Shown piece by piece: positions 1 to 6,138 of a DNA stretch of 64,000 bases. The notes below the pieces were generated by a model. It was not told where the DNA came from. It saw only the letters and a program-made list of their open reading frames with translations, and did not search any database. The stretch is from the NCBI GenBank assembly GCA_964593455.1, contig CAZQHK010000024.1, forward strand, positions 5,492-69,491, written 5' to 3'. The stretch comes from CAZQHK01 sp964593455 (GTDB lineage Bacteria > Muiribacteriota > CAYSPT01). Each line of letters opens with the position of its first letter. The first letter of the stretch is position 1. The translations under genes and the position numbers were made by a program.

Positions 1-602
1 AGCCCCTCCAGCTCGTCGATGAACTTTGCCACCAGTTTCTTGTCATCTTCCTTGGTAAGTTTTTGGTCAAGTATACGGGAGGCGGCCATGAGGCTCAGGT
101 TGATGGTCTCTTCCCTGAGATCGCGGATAGCCTTACGCTGCTCACGAAGAATATCCTGTTTGGCTTCCTCAACCATGGTCCGCGCTTCGGCTTTTGCGGC
201 GGCGATGATCTCTTTTTTCTGCTGGTCGCCTTCATTGACCGCGTTACGGACGATATCAGAGGCTTCCTCGTTTGAACCTTCCATCTTCTCCTTGTACTGC
301 TGGAACAGTTCGTTGGCTTCCTGTCTAGTCTGCTCCGCGCCTACCAGTGTTTCCTCTACATCTTTACTCCGGGTGTCGAGGAACGCTAAAAAGGGTTTGT
401 AGCAAAACCGGTAGAGAAGATAAAGCAACAGCAGAAAGTTGATCACTTGAATAAAAAGGGTAGCGTTAATGCCGATCATCGGACCTTCCGTAGCCTCAGC
501 GGCCACCAGGTTATCACCGGTCCCGGACGCCTGGGCAAAGAAAGCCAGGTCGACAAAAACTATTTTTAAAATGTGTTGGAAAAGCACCCAGAGTGCAGCC
601 AT
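1..602 (-). CDS. atpF: F-type ATP synthase subunit b, 3' end outside window
   Basis: This is the b (peripheral stalk) subunit of the F0 sector, which ties the membrane part to F1. Translating the minus strand from ATG at 602 gives a short hydrophobic N-terminus, a membrane segment near residues 45-65 (FIQVINFLLLLYLLYRF), then a long charged helix typical of the stalk (EETLVGAEQTRQEANELFQ and onward). The frame stays open to base 1, so the gene is cut by the window edge with about 200 residues visible. An AGGAG lies 5-8 bases before the ATG. The N-terminus before the membrane helix is longer than in most b subunits and includes a second hydrophobic stretch (LWVLFQHILKIVFVDLAFF), possibly a signal-like leader. 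It follows the c-subunit genes by 11 bases. The F1 genes (atpH, A, G, D, C) would lie beyond the left edge. Confidence 0.9.
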   Translation of the reverse strand, partial: MAALWVLFQHILKIVFVDLAFFAQASGTGDNLVAAEATEGPMIGINATLFIQVINFLLLLYLLYRFCYKPFLAFLDTRSKDVEETLVGAEQTRQEANELFQQYKEKMEGSNEEASDIVRNAVNEGDQQKKEIIAAAKAEARTMVEEAKQDILREQRKAIRDLREETINLSLMAASRILDQKLTKEDDKKLVAKFIDELEG

Positions 603-613
603 GAACACCACTC

Positions 614-919
614 CTAGAGAACAAACAACAGCAGCAGTGCGATGACCAGCGAGTAAATTCCGGTGGATTCCGATACGGCCTGACCAATCAACATCGTCCT
701 GGTTACCAGACCGGCGGTCTCCGGATTCTTGGCGATGCCTTCACAGGCTTTACCGGCTGCGAATCCTTCGCCCACTCCCGGTCCGATGGCCCCGATACCC
801 ATGCAGATCCCCGCTCCGATGTACTTGGCTGCATCGGTGATGGTTGCTCCGGTAATTCCTACATTTTCAGCTGTTTCCGTAGCCGTATTGGCTGCTTCTT
901 GAGCCCATGCCCAGTCCAT
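614..919 (-). CDS. atpE: F-type ATP synthase subunit c, single hairpin, two-carboxylate ion site
   Basis: Rotor-ring c subunit of 101 residues. After an unusually long N-terminal extension of about 25 residues it has the normal two-helix hairpin. The inner helix carries GPGVGEG with Glu51; the outer helix carries GQAVSESTGIYSL with Glu84, Ser85 and Thr86. The Glu-Ser-Thr outer motif is the one known from sodium-binding c rings such as those of Ilyobacter and Propionigenium; the inner position, Gln in those, is Glu here, as in the two-carboxylate ring described for Fusobacterium. The usual RQP loop is KNP. An AAAGGAG precedes the ATG. It sits directly downstream of a second, three-hairpin c gene, so the ring may be a mixture of the two. 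Sodium rather than proton use is an inference from the motif. Confidence 0.93.
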   Translation of the reverse strand: MDWAWAQEAANTATETAENVGITGATITDAAKYIGAGICMGIGAIGPGVGEGFAAGKACEGIAKNPETAGLVTRTMLIGQAVSESTGIYSLVIALLLLFVL

Positions 920-943
920 GATTCTATCTCCTTTCGATAGTGC

Positions 944-1666
944 CTATGTCAAAAAAATTAAACAAAACGCTATTACCATTGAGTAAATGGCCGTAGATTG
1001 TGAAACGGCCTGTCCTACCAGCATAACCTGCATTATCTTCGCTGATTGTTCAGGGACATGCCCTACGCCGGTAACGGCGTCGGCGGCTGCGAATCCGCAA
1101 CCGAGCCCGGGTCCCAATGAGCCGAATCCCATGCTGAGTCCGGCCCCCATAATAGCGGCCATACCAACGATCCCGATTCCCCCGATATCGGTAAAGATCA
1201 TGATAATGGAAATCAACAAGGCCAGAATTCCGGGAGAGGAAGCGACCGATTGTCCGATCAGCATAAAGAATAAAATTTTCGTTTGGATATAGGGAGCGCG
1301 GCCGATGACCTCGCAGGCATTACCGGCTGCCAGTCCCATCCCGATACCCGGGCCGATAGCGCCGAGCCCGATGCATATTCCGGCGCTGAGATACGCGATT
1401 CCCCGGGCCAGGGAGAGGTCTTTGGTTCCGGCAAACAGAAGTACCATGGAAACTACCAGGGCGAAGATCCCCGAAGACTCGCTTACCGCTTGCCCGATGA
1501 GCATGGTCTTGGTCACATCGCCGGTAGCTTTCGGTTGCCGGGCCACCGCTTCGCAGGTCAGTTGAGCCGCGTACCCTTCCCCGACACCCGGTCCGATAGC
1601 GCCGAATCCCATACTGAGAGCGGCACCTAAGAGCCTGAGGGCGTCAGCTGTTGAAATGGCATCCAT
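944..1666 (-). CDS. Three-hairpin fused F-type c subunit with one complete ion site
   Basis: A 240-residue protein made of three c-type hairpins in tandem, six membrane helices in all. Hairpin 1 (about 5-80) has GPGVGEG with Glu30 and GQAVSESSG with Glu63, a complete two-carboxylate site. Hairpin 2 (85-160) has GPGIGMG and GQSVASSPG, with Met110 and Ser143 where the acids should be. Hairpin 3 (165-240) has GPGLGCG and GQAVSQSTA, with Cys190 and Gln223. The polar loop is RQP in hairpin 1 but RAP and HVP in the others. So three hairpins carry a single complete site, which would lower the ions moved per turn, as in V-type rings and in the two-hairpin c1 of Acetobacterium woodii. It lies between atpB and the normal atpE in an otherwise standard F0 order. 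A GGAG sits 11 bases before the ATG. Confidence 0.93.
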   Translation of the reverse strand: MDAISTADALRLLGAALSMGFGAIGPGVGEGYAAQLTCEAVARQPKATGDVTKTMLIGQAVSESSGIFALVVSMVLLFAGTKDLSLARGIAYLSAGICIGLGAIGPGIGMGLAAGNACEVIGRAPYIQTKILFFMLIGQSVASSPGILALLISIIMIFTDIGGIGIVGMAAIMGAGLSMGFGSLGPGLGCGFAAADAVTGVGHVPEQSAKIMQVMLVGQAVSQSTAIYSMVIAFCLIFLT

Positions 1667-1691
1667 AAGTGTTCTTTCTCCTGTTGTTTTG

Positions 1692-2414
1692 CTACTCGCG
1701 TTGTACCGCTATATACGTGAGAGACAACATCGTATAGACGAAAGCCTGTACGGTTCCCACGAACAATACAAAAAAGAAGTTGAGGAACATCCCCATAGGG
1801 AAATTAGCGATGAACGTCGGATACAGGGCCCAATGGCAGATCGTAAAATCATAAACCAGCTGTGAAACGACGATGATGATAATTCCGCCGCCCATGATGT
1901 TGCCGAATATACGGAACACCAGCGACACGATATTGGCCAGCACGCCGACGACGTTAAGCGGCATGAGAATGGCGACCGGTTCAAAATATGATTTGCAATA
2001 AGGGGTGAATCCCTTGTGCTTGATAGATGAATAGTGGATGACGATGAAAACGAGAATACCTACCGCCAGCGGAGTGTTGAGGTCGGCGGTGGGAGAATCG
2101 AGAAACGGCACCCAGTCAAGCCAATTAGCTACCAGCATGAAGAAAAAGATGGTCATGATAAAGGGGAAGAAACGTCTCCCCGCTTCTTTTCCCAGTGTCT
2201 CGGTGATCACGTCGTCGAAGAAGTCGACGATCATCTCCATGAGGGCCTGGGCTCGGCCCGGGACTTTCCGTAAACGCCTGGTAGCCATAATGGCCAGAAC
2301 GAGCACCGCCGCCATGGTAATCCAGCTCATCAGGATGGTCATGTGGTTCACGGTAAAGGTGTACTTCCCTAAAAGCGTGATAACCAATTGCGGCATCTTG
2401 CCGATGTTTTCCAC
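1692..2414 (-). CDS. atpB: F-type ATP synthase subunit a
   Basis: Membrane stator subunit that forms the ion half-channels against the c ring. At 240 residues it is of normal length with five to six hydrophobic helices. The essential arginine is seen as Arg168 in SLVFRIFGNIMGG, matching the conserved SLxxRLFGN signature of helix 4; the region ANWLDWVPF near 96-104 also fits the family. It follows the atpI-like gene by 12 bases and precedes the three-hairpin c gene by 25, so the stator and both rotor proteins are co-transcribed. Nothing in it obviously explains how it faces a ring with unequal sites. Confidence 0.95.
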   Translation of the reverse strand: MENIGKMPQLVITLLGKYTFTVNHMTILMSWITMAAVLVLAIMATRRLRKVPGRAQALMEMIVDFFDDVITETLGKEAGRRFFPFIMTIFFFMLVANWLDWVPFLDSPTADLNTPLAVGILVFIVIHYSSIKHKGFTPYCKSYFEPVAILMPLNVVGVLANIVSLVFRIFGNIMGGGIIIIVVSQLVYDFTICHWALYPTFIANFPMGMFLNFFFVLFVGTVQAFVYTMLSLTYIAVQRE

Positions 2415-2426
2415 GTTAACTCCTCG

Positions 2427-2840
2427 TTACTTTTCTTGAAATCCTTCAAGCACCAGAAAACCGCGGGTAATCATGACTCCCGCGACCGTTCCCCAGAAAG
2501 CAGGAAAGCTTGCCAGGCGGACCACCGCCAGAAATGATCCCAGTAACAGATAGCGGACAAAATAACTCTGTAAAATTCGTTTACGGTTCCCGATCCCGCA
2601 TACGGCGTCACTGATTCCTTTCCACATGAGAAACAGGTCGATTATGGAAAAAGCTATACCGAATAAAATTCCAGCCAGTAACTCGCGGTTGATTCCCGGG
2701 AGCAAAGCCAGGAGGCAAAAGCAGAGCCCGCACAACCATGCCCGCCGGACCGGCCTGCGCAGGACCTTCCCTCCCAAGCTATGATGAATAGGATCGATGT
2801 TAATTGCTGTCGTCTGGGTCATCTTCATGGTAAGCATCAT
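2427..2840 (-). CDS. ATP synthase subunit I-like membrane protein
   Basis: A 137-residue protein with four hydrophobic segments (for example LCGLCFCLLALLPG and LLAGILFGIAFSIIDLFLMW), in the position and size of AtpI, the poorly conserved accessory protein that helps c-ring assembly. The identification rests mostly on position (between an AtpZ-like gene and atpB) and topology, with a weak resemblance to the subunit I family. The start overlaps the end of the AtpZ-like gene by 41 bases; Met-Met at the listed start and two later Met codons (4 and 6 residues on) are alternatives, and no strong ribosome-binding site separates them. Confidence 0.65.
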   Translation of the reverse strand: MMLTMKMTQTTAINIDPIHHSLGGKVLRRPVRRAWLCGLCFCLLALLPGINRELLAGILFGIAFSIIDLFLMWKGISDAVCGIGNRKRILQSYFVRYLLLGSFLAVVRLASFPAFWGTVAGVMITRGFLVLEGFQEK

Positions 2841-3117
2841 TTATACCAGATTTCTCGTCATTATTAAACCCTTTTGAGGAAAATTCCATCTTACTAATAA
2901 CCTGGTAAATTCCAGTGAACCCGGAGCCAACTCCTACCAGGAGAAGTAAAACAGTGAAGATAGCTTTGGTTTCCAGCCATCGGTCCATAAAAAGGCCGGC
3001 GATCAAACCTCCTCCCACTGAGAAGATCATGACCAGACCGAGATGTCCCACCAGAGAAAGGTAGCGCATGGTCTGGGCTAGTTCTGAACGTTGGTTCCGG
3101 TCAGTTTGCTTCTTCAA
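2800..3117 (-). CDS. AtpZ/AtpI-like F0 accessory protein
   Basis: A small (105-residue) two-helix membrane protein. The helices are about 20-42 (LSLVGHLGLVMIFSVGGGLI) and 52-75, with the GGxxxGxxxD pattern (GGGLIAGLFMDRWL) shared by AtpZ proteins, proposed to take part in cation (Mg/Ca) handling and assembly of F0. The C-terminus is acidic (EDDPDDSN). I start it at TTG 3117 because GGAGG lies 8 bases upstream inside the end of the preceding gene; a longer open frame to 3252 would run deep into that gene. The 17-base overlap suggests translational coupling. Confidence 0.7.
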   Translation of the reverse strand: MKKQTDRNQRSELAQTMRYLSLVGHLGLVMIFSVGGGLIAGLFMDRWLETKAIFTVLLLLVGVGSGFTGIYQVISKMEFSSKGFNNDEKSGINDAYHEDDPDDSN

Positions 3118-3868
3118 ACAGCTGTTCCTCCAGTGACAGTCCTTCGAAAAACGTTTCGATGCCGATATGTCTGGTGTGCTTTCCTGATGGAGGAGAGAAG
3201 AAATCTTCAGGCAGAGCCGGGTTGTGCTGCCATTCAGCCAGGGTTTCAGCACTTGCTTTTATCTTGTATCCCCGGTCATACACCAGCAGACGCCGGGGCA
3301 GGTCGGTATTCCGATTGACCCACAAGACCACTCGCTTAATATCCGAAACTTCTGCACTATCAGGATGTCGGGGAAGGAAAACCACGGCCTCGGAAATTGT
3401 TGAACGTGCTTTTTCCAGACGGACTTCTTCTCTCAAACTTAGCACCCAATCCCGTATCTGATCGGAAACGTTTTGTCCGGGCACATGTTTCAACTGATCC
3501 ATATGCGTTATCACGACAAGCTCTTCCTGCGGCATGTTAATCCACAGGCTTCCGTTGCCCGGCGCACCGACTGTCAGTGGACCGTGCGGAGATTTCAAAA
3601 GATCGAAACGGAACCGTTTACCGGTTTTTAGCGAAACTTTGAACTGGTAAAATAACGGCGCTGCCCGGGGTTCAGAAATGGTTACCTGCCAGCTGGTCTG
3701 AAGTCCCTCCACACCGGTATTTGCAAAAGCCAGTTTTTCCATAATCCTGGACAGTGATTTTTCCGCAAGTTTGAGATTATCCTCGCCGCTCGCCTCTTCA
3801 ATCATGGGTAGCAACAGCAAGAGCGTAAAAAGCATAGTCGAACAGGGAGTGAGCTTGAAACATCTCAT
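3101..3868 (-). CDS. Exported LolA-like protein
   Basis: A 255-residue exported protein: basic start, hydrophobic signal core (TMLFTLLLLLPMIEEASG, about 11-28), then a mostly beta-strand sequence. The pattern of a strand-rich domain with FKVSLKTGKRFRFDLLKSP, a probable hydrophobic pocket and an isolated DLPRRLLVYD strand resembles the LolA/LolB lipoprotein-carrier fold (outer-membrane lipoprotein sorting), but the similarity is weak and I call it LolA-like only. It would act in the periplasm. It overlaps rpiB by the 4-base ATGA and the AtpZ-like gene by 17 bases, so it belongs to the ATP synthase transcript, an unusual place for it. Confidence 0.6.
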   Translation of the reverse strand: MRCFKLTPCSTMLFTLLLLLPMIEEASGEDNLKLAEKSLSRIMEKLAFANTGVEGLQTSWQVTISEPRAAPLFYQFKVSLKTGKRFRFDLLKSPHGPLTVGAPGNGSLWINMPQEELVVITHMDQLKHVPGQNVSDQIRDWVLSLREEVRLEKARSTISEAVVFLPRHPDSAEVSDIKRVVLWVNRNTDLPRRLLVYDRGYKIKASAETLAEWQHNPALPEDFFSPPSGKHTRHIGIETFFEGLSLEEQLFEEAN

Positions 3869-4314
3869 TTGAAATTATCCTGTTCCAGGCTGATTATTTT
3901 CTGTACCCGGTTACGGTGGCGACCGCCTTCTACAGGAGTGTCGAGCCAGACCTGGAGAATAGAGAGGTTTTCCTCTTTTGACCGGGAACGGCTTCCCAGG
4001 CAAATAATATTGGCATGGTTATGCTGTCTGGACAGTTTTGCCTCTTCGGTATTGGAACAAAGTGCCGCTCTAACGCCTTTGAATTTGTTGGCGGTAATAG
4101 CCATCCCGATACCGGTTCCACAAACTAAAATTCCCCGGTCGACTTCTCCGGCGGATACCAGGCGGGCGGTTCGGGCGGCAAAATCCGGATAATCGCATGA
4201 GTTTGTGCTGTCGGTACCGGTATCGACTATCACGTGGCTGTTTTCAAGGAGATACCCGGATATGATTGATTTCAACTCGTAACCGGCATGATCTGACCCT
4301 ATTGCGATTTTCAT
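3865..4314 (-). CDS. rpiB: Ribose-5-phosphate isomerase B
   Basis: Interconverts ribose 5-phosphate and ribulose 5-phosphate in the pentose phosphate pathway. The family signatures are clear: MKIAIGSDHAGYELK at the N-terminus, DTGTDS, CDYPDFA, the catalytic-cysteine loop GILVCGTGIGM, NKFKGVRAALC, and HNHANIICLGSR. Length 149 residues is typical. A longer frame reaches 4383, but its extra 23 residues are hydrophobic and unlike the family, and that ATG lies inside the predicted -35 box; ATG at 4314 has GGGGAT upstream. It is the first gene of the operon that continues into the ATP synthase F0 genes. Confidence 0.95.
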   Translation of the reverse strand: MKIAIGSDHAGYELKSIISGYLLENSHVIVDTGTDSTNSCDYPDFAARTARLVSAGEVDRGILVCGTGIGMAITANKFKGVRAALCSNTEEAKLSRQHNHANIICLGSRSRSKEENLSILQVWLDTPVEGGRHRNRVQKIISLEQDNFK

Positions 4315-4353
4315 AACGATATCCCCGATTTTCTTATGAACAAAAGCCGGGAT

Positions 4354-4383
4354 ATTGTAACCGAATAGTAAGAAGAGTATCAA
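4354..4383 (-). promoter_or_regulatory. Promoter of the rpiB-atp operon
   Basis: On the minus strand TTGATA (4383-4378), an 18-base spacer, and TACAAT (4359-4354). It lies about 40 bases before the chosen rpiB start and is the only good sigma-70 pattern upstream of the operon. Confidence 0.55.
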
Positions 4384-4425
4384 CTAATACCAGCACCTTT
4401 TCGCCAGTGAGAGGCGACCAGACCT

Positions 4426-4612
4426 CTAGCCCGCATATTTCACCAGTGTGTCTACTGCGGCCACGAATTTGCACGCATCTTCTACGTTACGCTCGATCGC
4501 CTGTCCTCGACGTATCGCAACGGATACGCCTGCGGAAGGCTTGGTCGCGTGCCTTGAAGCTACGCATAACTTCGCGACCTCGTGACGACAACTCGTGAAA
4601 TATGCGGGCTAG
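4426..4612 (+). mobile_element. 187-bp MITE-like element, copy 1
   Basis: A non-coding block bounded by a perfect 18-base terminal inverted repeat, CTAGCCCGCATATTTCAC at 4426-4443 and its complement at 4595-4612. The same 187-base sequence recurs inverted at 63763-63949 with about 13 differences and no length change, by my manual alignment. There is no transposase. Short frames run through both strands, and one reads like a broken zinc-ribbon start (CVYCGHEF then a stop), so it may be the remnant of a larger element. It fills most of the gene-free stretch 4315-4732. Confidence 0.75.
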
Positions 4613-4665
4613 CCGGTAGAATTGAAACTGAAAATAGAGATTGTTTAGAAAGCTCAGGTGCTTGC

Positions 4666-4695
4666 TTGACAATCACTATTATATAGTCATACACT
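4666..4695 (+). promoter_or_regulatory. Promoter of the two-domain cNMP-binding gene
   Basis: TTGACA at 4666-4671, 18-base spacer, TACACT at 4690-4695, followed by a short leader to the TTG start at 4733. Confidence 0.55.
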
Positions 4696-4732
4696 ATGGC
4701 AACTGTAAAACAGTGTCAGGGAGGGGATACTA

Positions 4733-5668
4733 TTGAGCACGTTGCGGGAATTGGTGAAGTTGGATCTGTTCGAAGAATTCAATGACGACGAGCTTTATTC
4801 ACTCTCAAAAATGGTAGCAATAACGCATATTCCAGCCGATACGATAATTTGCAATGAGGGTGATCAGGGAAATGAGATGTACATCCTTCTTTCCGGGTGT
4901 GTCGATGTTTTTAAAGATATCGGCAGCGACTCTGAGGTTCTGGCCAGGCTTGGGCAGGGTGAGATGTTTGGTGAGATGTCCATTCTGGACGATACAACCA
5001 GGAATGCGTGTGTCAAGTCTGTAGAGGCCAGCTCGGCGCTTATTTTCGGAAAAGAGAGCCTTCACCTGTTTCTTAACGAAAACCTCAATGTTGCCTACCG
5101 GTTTTTCCTTTTATTAGGCAAATGCGTGAATCGCCGGTTGCGATTACTCAACCTTAATTTCCTGTTTTCGCAGCTTACGCTTGAAAAACTAAGCGAAGTA
5201 AATATTTCCCAAAACCTTGGCTGGGCCTATTCTCCGGTATCGTTTTTCGATTTACTTGACAATGATGATCTAGACTTTCTTAAGGGGATAGGTTCGGTTA
5301 AAGAGTATGCAACTGATGAAATTGTGGTGGATGAAAACGAGGTGGCCCGCGACCTGTTCCTGGTTCTTGAGGGAGCGATCAAAATAATTAAACTTCTTCC
5401 TATGGGAGAGGAAGTCCAACTGGTGGAATTGAGGAAGGGCAATCTTTTTGGAGAGATGTCATTCCTTGATGATGGATTTAGGTCGGCCCGGGTTAAAACC
5501 AATGCTGCCACAAAACTGCTGGCACTTAACCGTCAGTGCATCGAGCGCAACAGGAAAAAGGATATGTTGGCCGTGTGCAAACTTTTTCTGGTGGCGCTCC
5601 AGAATATCTCCCATAATATCCGTTTGACTACGGAGATTTATAACAAAGCTCGCTCAGCCGCAAATTAA
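4733..5668 (+). CDS. Protein with two cyclic-nucleotide-binding (Crp-type) domains
   Basis: A soluble 311-residue protein built of two cNMP-binding beta-barrels. Domain 1 is about 8-125 with NEGDQGNEMYILLSG and the phosphate-binding cassette FGEMSILDDTTRNACV; domain 2 is about 170-290 with DENEVARDLFLVLEG and FGEMSFLDDGFRSARV. There is no helix-turn-helix or other output domain, so it is a sensor without its own DNA-binding part. The start is TTG at 4733, set by AGGAGGGGAT at 4719-4727. It stands alone between a promoter and a convergent FlgM-like gene. The ligand could be cAMP, cGMP or another nucleotide; the Arg in the second cassette (RSARV) fits phosphate binding better than RNACV in the first. 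Confidence 0.88.
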   Translation: MSTLRELVKLDLFEEFNDDELYSLSKMVAITHIPADTIICNEGDQGNEMYILLSGCVDVFKDIGSDSEVLARLGQGEMFGEMSILDDTTRNACVKSVEASSALIFGKESLHLFLNENLNVAYRFFLLLGKCVNRRLRLLNLNFLFSQLTLEKLSEVNISQNLGWAYSPVSFFDLLDNDDLDFLKGIGSVKEYATDEIVVDENEVARDLFLVLEGAIKIIKLLPMGEEVQLVELRKGNLFGEMSFLDDGFRSARVKTNAATKLLALNRQCIERNRKKDMLAVCKLFLVALQNISHNIRLTTEIYNKARSAAN

Positions 5669-5704
5669 CTGACCTGGCCTCTGAGGTTCAGCAACTATAT
5701 CGCG

Positions 5705-6094
5705 TCAAAACGATCCTTTACGCAGGATGCTCTCGGCGACCTTCTCGGGCGATATGTTGTATTTACCGCTTTTTATCAGTTGCTTGATTTTTTCTACTTT
5801 TGCTTCTCTTACCAGATCGGTTTCCGGCAGCGACATGATAGCTTCCAGCACCTTTTCAAATAGGAGCATCCGGTCCCGGTCTTCCGGTGAGATGGAGAGA
5901 TTCGGATCGTTAAGGGCGGATAACTTTTCCGATTTGATCCGGGAGGCACCGGCTACAGAGCTCGATTTATCGAGTTTTTCAAGCTCTCGCTTGATAATAT
6001 CTTTGTAATCCGGGCCTTGTCCGTTTTGGGTCTGCGAGGTCCTGACGGATTTAGATTTGGGCGCATTAATCGTATCATTATTATTTATTTTCAT
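5705..6094 (-). CDS. FlgM-like anti-sigma-28 factor
   Basis: A 129-residue polar, disorder-prone protein. Its C-terminal part, EKIKQLIKSGKYNISPEKVA, closely follows the FlgM pattern (xxIxxGxYxIdxexvA) that binds and inhibits the flagellar sigma factor FliA. The N-terminal 80 residues are extra compared with typical 90-100 residue FlgM. No flagellar gene is in view; upstream lies a HEAT protein gene (44-base gap, same strand), which may share its transcript. It could regulate flagellar genes elsewhere or a sigma-28-like factor with another job. Confidence 0.7.
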   Translation of the reverse strand: MKINNNDTINAPKSKSVRTSQTQNGQGPDYKDIIKRELEKLDKSSSVAGASRIKSEKLSALNDPNLSISPEDRDRMLLFEKVLEAIMSLPETDLVREAKVEKIKQLIKSGKYNISPEKVAESILRKGSF

Positions 6095-6138
6095 GATTTT
6101 AACTGCCTCCTAGTACCCATATCGGCAGAAAAACAGTC

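Noticed and set aside
19..402. Plus-strand open frames opposite the b subunit
   Set aside because: They mirror the minus-strand atpF frame, which has clear stalk-helix composition and operon position.
3117..3252. N-terminal extension of the AtpZ-like gene into the LolA-like gene
   Set aside because: The extra residues overlap the coding end of the preceding gene by more than 130 bases; TTG 3117 has a better ribosome-binding site.
4407..4672. Short frames across the first 187-bp element, and similar ones at 63777-63974
   Set aside because: They are partly conserved between the copies only because the DNA is; no start signal or known protein is seen, and the ends are terminal repeats.
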